Notes: generated by a model not told the origin, from the letters alone. Shown: positions 1 to 10,916, counted from the first letter of the stretch. The stretch is 64,000 bases of DNA from Canicola haemoglobinophilus (GCF_002015075.1 NZ_MUXZ01000017.1:1-64000), one strand, 5' to 3'. Numbers and translations are program-made.

Positions 1-53
1 GATTAACTAAAAGACGTAATGTTATGTTTATTAAGGATTTTTTAAATAAAAAA

Positions 54-90
54 AGTTGCTAATAACTTGAGAAAAATATTATTAGCAACT
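54..90 (-). terminator. Strong hairpin near the window edge
   Basis: Perfect 12-base arms AGTTGCTAATAA (54-65) and TTATTAGCAACT (79-90). Read on the minus strand the hairpin is followed by a T-rich tract, so it fits a rho-independent terminator. It lies beyond the tuf terminator at 112-141, so it may be a backup for tuf or belong to a gene outside the window. Confidence 0.6.
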
Positions 91-111
91 ATTTTGTCCA
101 TTACACCAAAA

Positions 112-141
112 AATAAAGGCGCTATTAAATGCGCCTTTATT
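112..141 (-). terminator. tuf / str operon terminator
   Basis: Arms AATAAAGGCGC (112-122) and GCGCCTTTATT (131-141), with a T-rich run following on the minus strand, 30 bases past the tuf stop codon. It ends the rpsL-rpsG-fusA-tuf transcript. Confidence 0.8.
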
Positions 142-170
142 TTCAATCAGTTGTTAATTAACAAATAAAA

Positions 171-1355
171 TTATTTGATAATTTTAGCAACAACACCAGC
201 ACCTACTGTACGACCACCCTCACGAATCGCAAAACGTAAACCTTGGTCCATTGCGATTGGGTGAATTAAGCTTACTGTCATTTTGATGTTATCGCCTGGC
301 ATTACCATCTCAACACCTTCTGGTAATTCGATAGTACCAGTTACGTCTGTTGTACGGAAGTAGAACTGTGGACGGTAACCTTTGAAGAATGGAGTATGAC
401 GACCACCTTCTTCTTTTGATAATACGTAAACTTCTGATTCAAAGTCTGTGTGTGGCGTGATTGAACCTGGTTTCGCTAATACTTGACCACGTTCGATTTC
501 TTCACGTTTTGTACCACGTAATAATGCACCAATGTTCTCACCTGCACGACCTTCGTCTAACAATTTACGGAACATTTCAACACCAGTTACTGTTGTTTTC
601 GTAGTTTCTTTGATACCAACGATTTCAACTTCTTCACCTGTACGGATGATACCACGCTCTACACGACCAGTTACTACTGTACCACGACCTGAAATTGAGA
701 ATACGTCTTCAATTGGTAATAAGAATGGTTGGTCTACTGCACGCTCTGGCTCTGGAATGTAGTTGTCTAGGTAGCCCGCTAATTCAAGAATTTTTTCTTC
801 CCATTCCAGTACGCCGTTTAATGCTTGTAATGCTGAACCTCGAACAATTGGAGTATCATCTCCCGGGAAGTCATATTGAGATAGAAGTTCGCGTACTTCC
901 ATTTCTACTAATTCTAATAACTCTTCGTCATCTACCATGTCGCATTTATTTAAGAATACGATGATGTATGGTACACCTACTTGGCGACCTAATAAGATGT
1001 GTTCACGAGTTTGTGGCATTGGTCCATCTGTTGCTGCTACTACTAAGATAGCGCCGTCCATTTGTGCCGCACCAGTAATCATGTTTTTAACATAGTCCGC
1101 GTGTCCCGGGCAGTCTACGTGTGCGTAGTGACGAGTTTCTGTATCGTATTCAACGTGTGAGGTGTTGATAGTGATACCACGCGCTTTTTCTTCTGGTGCG
1201 TTATCGATTTGATCGAATGCACGAGCTGCACCACCGAAGTGTTTTGCTAATACTGTCGTGATTGCTGCTGTTAAAGTTGTTTTACCGTGGTCAACGTGGC
1301 CGATTGTACCCACGTTTACGTGCGGTTTTGTACGTTCAAATTTTTCTTTAGACAC
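171..1355 (-). CDS. tuf: Elongation factor Tu
   Basis: EF-Tu is the cytoplasmic GTPase that brings aminoacyl-tRNA to the ribosome. The 394-residue product has the usual family length. The G-domain shows the P-loop GHVDHGKT near residues 19-26, the switch II motif DCPGH, and NKCD for guanine specificity, followed by two beta-barrel domains. It is the last gene of the str operon, 71 bases after fusA, with a hairpin in that gap and a terminator after its stop. Haemophilus genomes usually carry two near-identical tuf copies; this is the fusA-linked one. Identification is certain; which numbered copy it matches in other strains depends on their layout. Confidence 0.98.
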   Translation of the reverse strand: MSKEKFERTKPHVNVGTIGHVDHGKTTLTAAITTVLAKHFGGAARAFDQIDNAPEEKARGITINTSHVEYDTETRHYAHVDCPGHADYVKNMITGAAQMDGAILVVAATDGPMPQTREHILLGRQVGVPYIIVFLNKCDMVDDEELLELVEMEVRELLSQYDFPGDDTPIVRGSALQALNGVLEWEEKILELAGYLDNYIPEPERAVDQPFLLPIEDVFSISGRGTVVTGRVERGIIRTGEEVEIVGIKETTKTTVTGVEMFRKLLDEGRAGENIGALLRGTKREEIERGQVLAKPGSITPHTDFESEVYVLSKEEGGRHTPFFKGYRPQFYFRTTDVTGTIELPEGVEMVMPGDNIKMTVSLIHPIAMDQGLRFAIREGGRTVGAGVVAKIIK

Positions 1356-1378
1356 TTTTCAGTTTCCTTTTATTGAGT

Positions 1379-1405
1379 CCCCAAAAGTGCGGTGCAAATT
1401 TGGGG
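1379..1405. other. fusA-tuf intercistronic hairpin with uptake signal in the loop
   Basis: CCCCAAA (1379-1385) pairs with TTTGGGG (1399-1405); the loop region contains AAGTGCGGT. No T-run follows on the minus strand, so an RNA-processing or stabilising hairpin is more likely than a terminator. Confidence 0.4.
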
Positions 1406-1426
1406 AGTTTTGTTGATTAAATAAAA

Positions 1427-3529
1427 TTATTTTTTACGTGCTTCAATTACTGCATCAGCAACATTTTTCGGTGCTTCAGCGTATTTTAATGGTTCCATTG
1501 AGTATGATGCACGACCTTGAGTTTGTGAACGTAGGTCTGTTGCATAACCAAACATCTCTGCTAATGGAACTTCAGCATTGATCTTAACAACAAATTCATT
1601 TGCTTCTTGACCATTTACCATTGCACGACGACGGCTTAAGTCACCGATTACATCACCAACGTAATCTGGTGGAGTTTCAACTTCAACCTTCATGATTGGC
1701 TCAAGTAATACTGGGTTTGCTTTGTTAAATGCTGCTTTAAATGCTAAAGATGCAGCAAGTTTAAACGCAAGCTCAGAAGAGTCAACATCGTGGTATGAAC
1801 CGAAGTGTAAACGAACACCTAGATCTACTACTGGGTAACCAGCTAATGGACCTGATTTAAGTTGTTCTTGAATACCTTTATCTACCGCTGGGATATATTC
1901 GCCAGGGATTACACCACCTTTGATTTCGTTAACGAACTCGTAACCTGGACCTTCTGGATCTAATGGGTATAAGTCGATAACAACATGACCGTATTGACCA
2001 CGACCACCAGATTGTTTTGCATGTTTACCTTCAACATCATTTACGCGAGTGCGGATAGTTTCACGGTAAGATACTTGTGGTTTACCAATGTTCGCTTCAA
2101 CTTTGAATTCACGACGCATACGGTCAACGATAATATCTAAGTGTAATTCACCCATACCTGAAATAATGGTTTCACCAGATTCTTCATCTGTATGAACACG
2201 GAATGAAGGGTCTTCTTGTGCTAAACGACCTAATGCCAAGCCCATTTTCTCTTGGTCAGCTTTAGTTTTTGGTTCTACCGCAACAGAGATTACTGGCTCT
2301 GGGAATTCCATACGCTCAAGAATAATTGGCGCATCCATTGCACATAAAGTATCACCTGTACCAACATCTTTTAAGCCGATAGCAGCTGCGATATCACCCG
2401 CACGAACTTCTTTAATTTCTTCACGTTTATTTGCGTGCATTTGTACGATACGACCAAAACGTTCACGTTTGTCTTTTACAGAGTTCAATACAGTTGCACC
2501 AGACTCAACCACACCAGAGTACACACGGAAGAAGGTTAAGTTACCAACGAATGGGTCTGTTGCGATTTTGAATGCTAATGCTGAGAATGGCTCATCATCA
2601 CTTGCATGACGTTCACCTTCTGTTTCATCTGGGTTAATACCTTTGATCGCCTCAATATCTGTTGGTGCTGGCAAGTAATCAATTACTGCATCCAGCATTG
2701 CTTGAACACCTTTGTTTTTGAATGCAGAACCACAGGTTACAAGGATGATCTCAGTTTTTAATGCACGTGAACGTAAACCTGCTTTGATTTCTTCTTCAGT
2801 TAACTCTTCACCAGAGAAGAATTTATCCATTAACTCATCTGAAGATTCAGCTGCAGCTTCAACTAAGTTTGCACGCCATTTTTCACAGTCAGCAAGCATT
2901 TCTGCTGGAATATCTTCATAGGTAAAAGTCATACCTTGGTCAGCTTCATTCCAGTTGATTGCTTTCATTTTAATTAAGTCAACAACACCTTTGAAGCTAT
3001 CTTCTGAACCAATTGGTAATTGTAAAGGAACAGCATTACCACCTAAACGAGTTTTGATTTGCTCAACAACACGTAAGAAGTTAGCACCAGTACGGTCCAT
3101 TTTGTTTACAAATGCAATACGTGGCACTTTATACTTGTTAGCTTGGCGCCATACAGTTTCAGATTGAGGTTGAACACCACCAACTGCACAGTAAACCATT
3201 ACCGCACCGTCAAGAACACGCATTGAACGTTCTACTTCGATAGTGAAGTCAACGTGTCCCGGAGTATCAATAACGTTGATACGGTGTTGTGGATATTGTT
3301 GTGACATCCCACTCCAGAATGCTGTTGTTGCAGCAGAAGTGATTGTGATACCACGCTCTTGTTCTTGTTCCATCCAGTCCATGGTTGCAGCACCATCATG
3401 TACTTCACCAATTTTGTGACTAACACCTGTATAGAATAAGATACGCTCAGATGTAGTTGTTTTACCTGCATCGATGTGAGCACTGATACCGATATTACGA
3501 TAGCGCTCAATAGGGGTTACGCGAGCCAT
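1427..3529 (-). CDS. fusA: Elongation factor G
   Basis: EF-G is the GTPase that drives tRNA-mRNA translocation and, with ribosome recycling factor, ribosome splitting. The 700-residue product has the normal bacterial length. It begins with the P-loop AHIDAGKTT, has DTPGHVDF and NKMD, and continues through the expected domains II-V. The start is the ATG at 3529, followed by the conserved N-terminus MARVTPIERYRN. It lies between rpsG and tuf in the standard str operon order and is co-transcribed with them. Confidence 0.98.
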   Translation of the reverse strand: MARVTPIERYRNIGISAHIDAGKTTTSERILFYTGVSHKIGEVHDGAATMDWMEQEQERGITITSAATTAFWSGMSQQYPQHRINVIDTPGHVDFTIEVERSMRVLDGAVMVYCAVGGVQPQSETVWRQANKYKVPRIAFVNKMDRTGANFLRVVEQIKTRLGGNAVPLQLPIGSEDSFKGVVDLIKMKAINWNEADQGMTFTYEDIPAEMLADCEKWRANLVEAAAESSDELMDKFFSGEELTEEEIKAGLRSRALKTEIILVTCGSAFKNKGVQAMLDAVIDYLPAPTDIEAIKGINPDETEGERHASDDEPFSALAFKIATDPFVGNLTFFRVYSGVVESGATVLNSVKDKRERFGRIVQMHANKREEIKEVRAGDIAAAIGLKDVGTGDTLCAMDAPIILERMEFPEPVISVAVEPKTKADQEKMGLALGRLAQEDPSFRVHTDEESGETIISGMGELHLDIIVDRMRREFKVEANIGKPQVSYRETIRTRVNDVEGKHAKQSGGRGQYGHVVIDLYPLDPEGPGYEFVNEIKGGVIPGEYIPAVDKGIQEQLKSGPLAGYPVVDLGVRLHFGSYHDVDSSELAFKLAASLAFKAAFNKANPVLLEPIMKVEVETPPDYVGDVIGDLSRRRAMVNGQEANEFVVKINAEVPLAEMFGYATDLRSQTQGRASYSMEPLKYAEAPKNVADAVIEARKK

Positions 3530-3634
3530 TATTTATTTCCTTGTTTGGAAGTCTATAAATCTAAAATTTTAAATATGGAGAAGGCTCCACCGCATAAAAT
3601 GAGATGAAGCCTGAAAAACTTACTTGCTAACCAA

Positions 3635-4105
3635 TTACCAACGGTAATGCGCGAACGCTTTGTTAGCTTCAGCCATACGGTGAACATCTTCACGTTTTTT
3701 CACCGCTGCACCTTTGTTTTCAGACGCATCTGATAACTCATTCGCTAAACGTAAAGCCATTGATTTATCACCACGTTTACGTGCAGCTTCAACAATCCAA
3801 CGCATACCTAATGCGTTACGACGAGCTGGACGAACTTCAACTGGTACTTGATATGTAGAACCACCAACACGACGAGATTTAACCTCAACTGTTGGACGTA
3901 CGTTTTCTAATGCAATTTCAAAAGCTTCTAATGCTTCTTTACCTGTACGTTGAGATAAAGTTTCTAATGCACCATAAACGATAGATTCAGCGATAGATTT
4001 CTTACCATCTACCATTAAAACATTAATAAATTTCGCAAGTAATTCTGAACCGAACTTCGGATCTGGAAGAATTTTGCGAGGTTCAATACGACGACGACGT
4101 GGCAT
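3635..4105 (-). CDS. rpsG: 30S ribosomal protein S7
   Basis: S7 is a primary 16S rRNA-binding protein that nucleates the head of the small subunit. In the enterobacterial model it is also the translational repressor of the str operon. The 156-residue product begins MPRRRRIEPRKILPDPKFGS, the conserved S7 N-terminus, and ends in the usual basic helix. It is the second gene of the operon, 131 bases after rpsL; that spacer is where S7 binds in E. coli, but I have not folded it here. Confidence 0.98.
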   Translation of the reverse strand: MPRRRRIEPRKILPDPKFGSELLAKFINVLMVDGKKSIAESIVYGALETLSQRTGKEALEAFEIALENVRPTVEVKSRRVGGSTYQVPVEVRPARRNALGMRWIVEAARKRGDKSMALRLANELSDASENKGAAVKKREDVHRMAEANKAFAHYRW

Positions 4106-4236
4106 TGCAATTTCTCCGATTTTTATCTTCAGGATTATCCAAAACTCTTTGTGTGAGATATTACATCTTACGGTTACTGGAGTTTATGATAATTAATTTG
4201 TTTAATTAGCGTTTGGCCTTACTTAACGGAGAACCA

Positions 4237-4611
4237 TTAAGCTTTAGGACGTTTAACGCCGTATTTAGAACGACCTTGTTTACGATCTTTAACGCCGGCA
4301 CAGTCTAATGCACCACGAACTGTGTGATAACGCACACCTGGTAAGTCTTTAACACGACCGCCACGGATCAATACAACACTGTGCTCTTGAAGGTTGTGAC
4401 CTTCACCACCGATATAAGAAGTTACTTCAAAACCGTTAGTTAAACGAATACGGCATACTTTACGTAATGCTGAGTTCGGTTTTTTAGGTGTAGTTGTGTA
4501 TACACGAGTACACACGCCACGTTTCTGCGGGCAAGCCTCTAATGCAGGAACGTTGCTTTTTACAACCTTTTTCACACGCGGTTTGCGTACTAGCTGGTTG
4601 ATAGTTGCCAT
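4237..4611 (-). CDS. rpsL: 30S ribosomal protein S12
   Basis: S12 lies at the decoding centre and controls translational accuracy; streptomycin resistance changes map to it. The 124-residue product contains TTPKKPNSALRKVCRIRL, including the Lys of the KPNSA stretch (the position equivalent to E. coli Lys43), so this allele looks streptomycin-sensitive at that site. It is the first gene of the str operon, behind the promoter at 4681-4709. Confidence 0.98.
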   Translation of the reverse strand: MATINQLVRKPRVKKVVKSNVPALEACPQKRGVCTRVYTTTPKKPNSALRKVCRIRLTNGFEVTSYIGGEGHNLQEHSVVLIRGGRVKDLPGVRYHTVRGALDCAGVKDRKQGRSKYGVKRPKA

Positions 4612-4680
4612 TAATAAAACTCCAATAGTTTTTACAAAAATGTATATTTAATAATCTACCTATATAAAGATAGACGCAGA

Positions 4681-4709
4681 ATTTTAATCATCCAAACGGA
4701 TATTGTCAA
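4681..4709 (-). promoter_or_regulatory. Sigma-70 promoter of the str operon
   Basis: On the minus strand: consensus -35 TTGACA (4704-4709), a 17-base spacer and -10 TAAAAT (4681-4686), 70 bases ahead of rpsL. The near-perfect match fits a highly expressed ribosomal operon. Confidence 0.8.
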
Positions 4710-4768
4710 GAATTAAGCAGTTCGATCCTGCAAAAACAACAAAGGATCCTACTGCCAAAACGATAAAG

Positions 4769-5629
4769 TTATGCTTTAAGCTTCTCGATAGTTTCTTGAT
4801 TGAAGAAATAATGTGTCCCACAACATTCGCATTGCATATCAATACTTCCACCATGTTCTTGCAAAATTTCTTCTATTTCCTCATCAGAAATTAAAAGCAA
4901 TGCTGCCCCTGAGCGCTCCAACGAGCAACCACAATGAAACTCCACCGCACTTGGTGGATAAATTTCTACAGTTTCTTCATGGTACAAGCGATACAGTAAT
5001 TCTTCTGCAGTTAAGCCAAATAGTTCATCATCTTTTACTGTTGCCGCTAATGTAGCCAAATGTTCAAAATCCTCTTGTGAACCTGTGCCATCGGGCATAA
5101 TTTGCAGTAATAATCCAGCAGCCACAGGTTTACCTTCAAACTCGCCCGTGCGAATAAGTAATTGAGTTTGCAATTGTTCCGAACGAATAAAATAGTCTTC
5201 TAAACATTCTGTGATCGTTGGTTTATCTAAAGCAATCACACCTTGATAGCGCTCTCCTTCTGTTGGCGCAATAGTAATTACTAAAACCCCTTTGCCCACT
5301 AATTCAGTCAAGGTCATCTCATTATGAACCTCGCCTTGCAAACGCGCTAATGCACGAATTTGTTGACTGTCGGTACCATTGACCAGGGCTAATTTTAATG
5401 GACCATCACCTTGAACTTGCACCGTAATATTGCCATTGAACTTTAAGGTTGCGGTTAACAAATTGGTGGCAACCATCATTTCGCCCAATAAGTTTTGTAC
5501 AACTTGCGGATATTCATGGGTGTTAAGCGTATCGATAAAAGTATTATTCAAACGCACCCACTCGCCACGCACTGCACGATCTTTAAAAAGGTAGCGATAA
5601 AGTTTGTCATTATCTACTTGATATGTCAT
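4769..5629 (-). CDS. hslO: Hsp33 redox-regulated holdase chaperone
   Basis: Hsp33 is a cytoplasmic ATP-independent chaperone activated when oxidants release zinc from its C-terminal cysteines. The 286-residue product has the N-terminal chaperone core and the zinc switch near its end: a CxC motif (HCGCSLE) and a CxxC motif (QCECCG) about 30 residues later, so all four ligands are present. It lies 82 bases after hslR on the same strand, the same hslR-hslO order as in E. coli, suggesting a shared heat/oxidative-stress transcript. Confidence 0.96.
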   Translation of the reverse strand: MTYQVDNDKLYRYLFKDRAVRGEWVRLNNTFIDTLNTHEYPQVVQNLLGEMMVATNLLTATLKFNGNITVQVQGDGPLKLALVNGTDSQQIRALARLQGEVHNEMTLTELVGKGVLVITIAPTEGERYQGVIALDKPTITECLEDYFIRSEQLQTQLLIRTGEFEGKPVAAGLLLQIMPDGTGSQEDFEHLATLAATVKDDELFGLTAEELLYRLYHEETVEIYPPSAVEFHCGCSLERSGAALLLISDEEIEEILQEHGGSIDMQCECCGTHYFFNQETIEKLKA

Positions 5630-5711
5630 ATATTTTTCCTAATTGTCTATTTTCATCATTTAAAAAGAGGTGGCTAATATAGGGCTAATAGCCTAAATTG
5701 CAAGCACCTCT

Positions 5712-6137
5712 CTATTCCTGATATTTAAACTTGAGCAAATCTCGCCGCTCTTTCTTATTTGGCCGGCGATCTGGATGTGGCATAGAAAGTGCATTATTCT
5801 TACGTGCTATTGCCATTTTTTCACGTTGTTCAATACTTCTGGCTGTTTCACGATAGAGCAATTGTGCTTCTGGCGCACCTCGGCGCTGTGTAGATAAAGC
5901 GATCACTTCCACTTCTTTTTCTTCATTGCCTTGACGCAATTTAATCATTGCGCCCAATTCCACAGTTTTATTTGGCTTAGTGCGTTGGTTATTGTAATGC
6001 ACCTTGCCACCATCAATCATTTCTTTTGCAATAGTACGAGTTTTATAAAAGCGCGCTGCCCAAAGCCATTTATCGAGCCGAACGCTATCATCTTTTTCTG
6101 CGAGTAAATGCTGTTTTGCCATATTCGTCATTTTCAT
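5712..6137 (-). CDS. hslR: Hsp15 heat-shock RNA-binding protein
   Basis: Hsp15 binds 50S subunits carrying stalled nascent peptidyl-tRNA and helps recycle them. The 141-residue product has an S4 RNA-binding domain near residues 18-75 (VRLDKWLWAARFYKTRTIAK) and a basic C-terminal tail, both typical of the family. Three in-frame ATG codons occur within the first six codons and no strong ribosome-binding site separates them, so the exact start is uncertain by a few residues. It is upstream of hslO and divergent from cysQ. Confidence 0.93.
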   Translation of the reverse strand: MKMTNMAKQHLLAEKDDSVRLDKWLWAARFYKTRTIAKEMIDGGKVHYNNQRTKPNKTVELGAMIKLRQGNEEKEVEVIALSTQRRGAPEAQLLYRETARSIEQREKMAIARKNNALSMPHPDRRPNKKERRDLLKFKYQE

Positions 6138-6194
6138 TCAGTTAAAATCAGGGGTATGATAGGGCGATTAAAGACATTTGTAAAAGGGAAGATA

Positions 6195-7013
6195 ATGAAG
6201 GAATTGAAAAGTCAGGCGCTATTAGAAAACGCCTTACAAATCGCTTATCAAGCAGGACAGCACCTCAATCGCTTTTATAATGGCGAGGTTAGTCTTCAGA
6301 CGAAAACAAAATCAGATAAGACACCTGTCACCAGTGCGGATTTATTTGTAAGCCAATTTCTAATAGAAAAACTGACCGCACTTACCCCAAATATTCCCGT
6401 TTTATCAGAAGAAAGTTGCCAAGTATCTCCTGAACAACGCCAACAATGGCACACTTATTGGCTCATAGATCCTTTAGATGGCACACAACAATTTATTAAT
6501 CGCACAGACCAATTCTCAGTTCTCATCGCATTAGTTCAACAAAATAAAGCGATCTTAGGTATCATTCATGCCCCCGTGCTCAAACAAACCTATTACACGA
6601 TGCAAGGACATGGTGCTTATAAACAAAGTGAGCATTCGCTAGAACAGTTACAAGCAAGAAAGATAGATTTAAGCCATAGTGTAAATATTGCTGTTGGTTC
6701 AAAAAGTGCCGAACAAAAAGTGCGGTCTATTTTGAACCCAAATTACCAGTATGAATTTACCATTTATGGTTCAAGTGGATTAAAGACCGCACTTGTCGCC
6801 GAAGGTCGTGCTGATTGTTATCTTCGCTTAGGACAAACAGGCGAATGGGATACTGCTGCTGCACAGGCGATCTTACAAGAAATTGGCGGCGATATTGTTG
6901 ATTTGCAATTTAGTCCTCTAAGTTACAATCAACGCAAAACCTTAATAAACCCGGATTTTCTGGCTCATGCAGATAAAAATGCTTGTTGGCAAAAAATCTT
7001 TCAGCTTACTTAA
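6195..7013 (+). CDS. cysQ: 3'(2'),5'-bisphosphate nucleotidase CysQ
   Basis: CysQ is a Mg-dependent phosphatase of the inositol monophosphatase fold that hydrolyses 3'-phosphoadenosine 5'-phosphate, keeping this sulfate-assimilation by-product low. The 272-residue product shows the metal site EE near residue 72, the family motif DPLDGTQQF (the usual DxLDGT with Q as in CysQ) and the C-terminal WDTAAAQAIL motif (WDxAA). The ATG at 6195 is chosen over an upstream in-frame codon because homology begins there and AGGGAAG precedes it. It is divergent from hslR and followed by zwf. Confidence 0.94.
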   Translation: MKELKSQALLENALQIAYQAGQHLNRFYNGEVSLQTKTKSDKTPVTSADLFVSQFLIEKLTALTPNIPVLSEESCQVSPEQRQQWHTYWLIDPLDGTQQFINRTDQFSVLIALVQQNKAILGIIHAPVLKQTYYTMQGHGAYKQSEHSLEQLQARKIDLSHSVNIAVGSKSAEQKVRSILNPNYQYEFTIYGSSGLKTALVAEGRADCYLRLGQTGEWDTAAAQAILQEIGGDIVDLQFSPLSYNQRKTLINPDFLAHADKNACWQKIFQLT

Positions 7014-7085
7014 CTATAAATATTGGTAATTTTTACCAATAATGAATATCATAACGCCACAAAAAATAACAAAAGGTTAACAAGA

Positions 7086-8576
7086 ATGAATGTAAACGCA
7101 GAAAACAATTGTATTGTCATCTTTGGCGCATCAGGAGACTTAACATACCGAAAATTAATCCCTGCCTTATATAATCTTTATAAAATTGGGCGCCTAACCG
7201 AAGATTTTTCCGTATTAGGTGTTGCCCGAACGGAATTAAGCGATGAGGCATTTCGTGAAAAAATGCATAATGCGCTGATTAAAGCTGGAGATGCGGATGA
7301 TGAACGACTAGAAAAATTCTGTTCACATCTTTATTATCAAGCCATCAATACTTCTAATGCTTCCGATTATGGCAAACTTGTCCCTCGTTTAGATGAGCTA
7401 CATGACAAATACCACACTGGCGGTAATACCCTTTACTATATGTCCACTCCGCCAAGTTTATATGGCGTAATTCCAGAATGTCTTGCCGCCCATGGCCTAA
7501 ACACCGAAGAATTTGGCTGGAAACGTATCATTGTCGAAAAACCATTTGGCTACGATATGAAAACGGCGAAAGAGCTTGATGTACAAATTCATCGTTTCTT
7601 TGAAGAACATCAAATCTACCGTATCGACCATTATTTAGGCAAAGAAACCGTACAAAACTTGCTCGTTTTACGTTTCTCAAATGGCTTATTTGAACCGCTG
7701 TGGAACCGTAACTTTATAGACTATGTTGAGATTACTGGTGCTGAAGAAATCGGCGTTGAAGAACGTGGCGGCTATTATGATGGTTCTGGTGCAATGCGTG
7801 ATATGTTCCAAAATCACTTATTACAAGTGCTCGCCATGGTTGCCATGGAGCCACCAGCGATTATCAATGCTGACTCAATGCGTGATGAAGTAGCAAAAGT
7901 CTTACATTGCTTGCATCCATTAAGTGAGGACGACATCAAAAACAATCTTGTATTGGGTCAATATACCTCTTCAACCATTGATGGCGAAACAGTTAATGGC
8001 TATTTACAAGAAAAAGGCGTGCCAGCAGATTCAAATACTGAAACCTATATTGCGTTACGCTGTGAAATTGATAACTGGCGTTGGGCTGGCGTACCATTCT
8101 ATGTGCGTAGCGGTAAACGCCTACCAGCTCGAGTAACAGAAATTGTTATTCACTTTAAAACCACTCCTCACCCAGTATTTAGTCAAAATGCACCTGATAA
8201 CAAACTGATTATTCGCATTCAACCAGATGAAGGTATTTCAATGCGTTTTGGCTTGAAGAAACCAGGAGCAGGGTTTGAATCTAAAGAAGTTTCAATGGAT
8301 TTCCGCTACGCAGACTTAGCAACACCAAGCCTATTAAGTGCTTACGATCGTTTGTTACTTGATGCCATGAAAGGTGATGCGACTTTATTTGCTCGTACTG
8401 ATGCTGTTCACGCTTGTTGGAAATTTGTACAACCAATTTTAGACTACAAAGCAGAAAATGGCAGAGTTTACGAATATGAAACTGGTACTTGGGGACCTAC
8501 AGAAGCCGATAAACTCATCGCTAAAACAGGCCGAGTTTGGCGTAAACCAAGTGGTATGATGAAGAAGAAAGTTTAA
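7086..8576 (+). CDS. zwf: Glucose-6-phosphate 1-dehydrogenase
   Basis: This is the first step of the oxidative pentose-phosphate pathway: glucose-6-phosphate to 6-phosphogluconolactone with NADPH formation. The 496-residue product has the NADP-binding GASGDLTYRK motif near residue 13 and the active-site RIDHYLGKE motif. The ATG at 7086 is used because the conserved N-terminus starts there; an upstream in-frame codon would add 21 unconserved residues. pgl follows after 82 bases, and gnd lies about 2.7 kb further on, beyond accessory genes. Confidence 0.97.
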   Translation: MNVNAENNCIVIFGASGDLTYRKLIPALYNLYKIGRLTEDFSVLGVARTELSDEAFREKMHNALIKAGDADDERLEKFCSHLYYQAINTSNASDYGKLVPRLDELHDKYHTGGNTLYYMSTPPSLYGVIPECLAAHGLNTEEFGWKRIIVEKPFGYDMKTAKELDVQIHRFFEEHQIYRIDHYLGKETVQNLLVLRFSNGLFEPLWNRNFIDYVEITGAEEIGVEERGGYYDGSGAMRDMFQNHLLQVLAMVAMEPPAIINADSMRDEVAKVLHCLHPLSEDDIKNNLVLGQYTSSTIDGETVNGYLQEKGVPADSNTETYIALRCEIDNWRWAGVPFYVRSGKRLPARVTEIVIHFKTTPHPVFSQNAPDNKLIIRIQPDEGISMRFGLKKPGAGFESKEVSMDFRYADLATPSLLSAYDRLLLDAMKGDATLFARTDAVHACWKFVQPILDYKAENGRVYEYETGTWGPTEADKLIAKTGRVWRKPSGMMKKKV

Positions 8577-8658
8577 ATCAGTGAAGTCAATAAAATTGTG
8601 CAGCAATCCGCTGCACAATGATTAACAGCCATCCAACTTAATATTGTAAGGAATATGA

Positions 8659-9357
8659 ATGAACAGCAAAGTTTTCGACACAGCCCAGCAAGTCGTTGAA
8701 CAAATCTCCCACGAATTTGTGCAATATAGCCAACAAAATCGCCCTGTGCATATTTCTCTTTCAGGCGGTTCAACGCCAAAATTACTGTTTAAAACCCTAG
8801 CTCAAGCCCCTTTTAATACAGAAGTGCGGTGGCAAAATTTACATTTTTGGTGGGGCGATGATCGTATGGTTGAACCAAATGATCCAGAAAGTAACTATGG
8901 TGAAGTGCAAAAATTACTGTTCGATCATATCCAAATTCCAGCTAAAAATATTCATCGTATTCGTGGCGAACAGCCTGTAGAACAAGAACTTGCAAGATTT
9001 TCCGAAGAACTGACCGCTTGCGTACCGAACCTTGAATTTGATTGGATTATTTTAGGTATGGGAACGGACGGTCATACCGCCTCGCTTTTCCCACATCAAA
9101 CCGATTTCAACGATCCGAATGTGGCAGTGATTGCAAAACACCCTGAAACAGGGCAAATCCGTATTTCTAAAACCGCTCAATTGATCGAAAAAGCTAAACG
9201 AATTACTTATTTGGTAACAGGAGGCTCAAAAGCGGAGATTCTAAAAGAAATTCAAACAACACCAGCAGATCAATTACCTTACCCAGCAGCTAAAATTAAA
9301 GCAAAAAATGGCGTAACGGAATGGTTTTTGGATAAAGAAGTGGCGAAACTGTTATGA
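8659..9357 (+). CDS. pgl: 6-phosphogluconolactonase
   Basis: The enzyme hydrolyses 6-phosphogluconolactone to 6-phosphogluconate, the second oxidative pentose-phosphate step. The 232-residue product has the family motifs SGGSTPKLLF near residue 34, WWGDDR near 69 and GMGTDGHTASLFP near 134. The ATG is preceded by AAGGA. An inverted pair of uptake signals follows the stop codon and probably terminates the zwf-pgl transcript. Confidence 0.96.
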   Translation: MNSKVFDTAQQVVEQISHEFVQYSQQNRPVHISLSGGSTPKLLFKTLAQAPFNTEVRWQNLHFWWGDDRMVEPNDPESNYGEVQKLLFDHIQIPAKNIHRIRGEQPVEQELARFSEELTACVPNLEFDWIILGMGTDGHTASLFPHQTDFNDPNVAVIAKHPETGQIRISKTAQLIEKAKRITYLVTGGSKAEILKEIQTTPADQLPYPAAKIKAKNGVTEWFLDKEVAKLL

Positions 9358-9402
9358 AGTGCGGTAAATATTTTCAAAGTTTCAGTGAAAGATACCGCAC
9401 TT
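9357..9402 (+). terminator. Inverted uptake-signal pair after pgl
   Basis: AAGTGCGGTA (9357-9366) and TACCGCACTT (9393-9402) form a 10-bp stem with a 26-base loop and a short T-run, the usual Haemophilus use of paired uptake signals as a terminator. Confidence 0.6.
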
Positions 9403-9447
9403 TAGAACCACAATTTGTAACACTAGATATAAGAGGAAAAACATATA

Positions 9448-10576
<1,129 letters not shown>

Positions 10577-10607
10577 GATCAAATTCCAATAAAATAGGAT
10601 CGGTTCA

Positions 10608-10916
10608 ATGGCATTGATGATTAGCCCACAAGAATTGGATATTGTGCAACAAATTTTGCAAAAAAACGTACCGCACTTAGAAGTTTGGGCGTTTGGCTCG
10701 AGAGTAAAGGGAAAAGCTCGTCCTTATTCTGATTTAGATTTAGCGATTATCAGTGAAGAACCGCTGGATTTTTTAACCTTGGCAAACCTAACAGACGATT
10801 TTTCCGATTCTGATCTACCTTGGAAAGTGGATATTTTAGATTGGGCAACCACTTCAGAAGCATTTCGAGAGATTATTCGGGAGAAGTATGAAGTTGTTCA
10901 ATCAATAGATGATTAA
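10608..10916 (+). CDS. mntA: MntA-type nucleotidyltransferase (antitoxin)
   Basis: A minimal nucleotidyltransferase of 102 residues with the exact family motif GS-x10-DxD: GSRVKGKARPYSDLD near residues 31-45. In characterised type VII toxin-antitoxin pairs MntA transfers AMP from ATP to a tyrosine of the HEPN toxin HepT and so inactivates it. The partner gene follows after 27 bases. The pair resembles H. influenzae Rd HI0073/HI0074, first described structurally as a nucleotidyltransferase and its substrate-binding subunit (from memory). The toxin-antitoxin role is inferred from motifs and pairing. Confidence 0.88.
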   Translation: MALMISPQELDIVQQILQKNVPHLEVWAFGSRVKGKARPYSDLDLAIISEEPLDFLTLANLTDDFSDSDLPWKVDILDWATTSEAFREIIREKYEVVQSIDD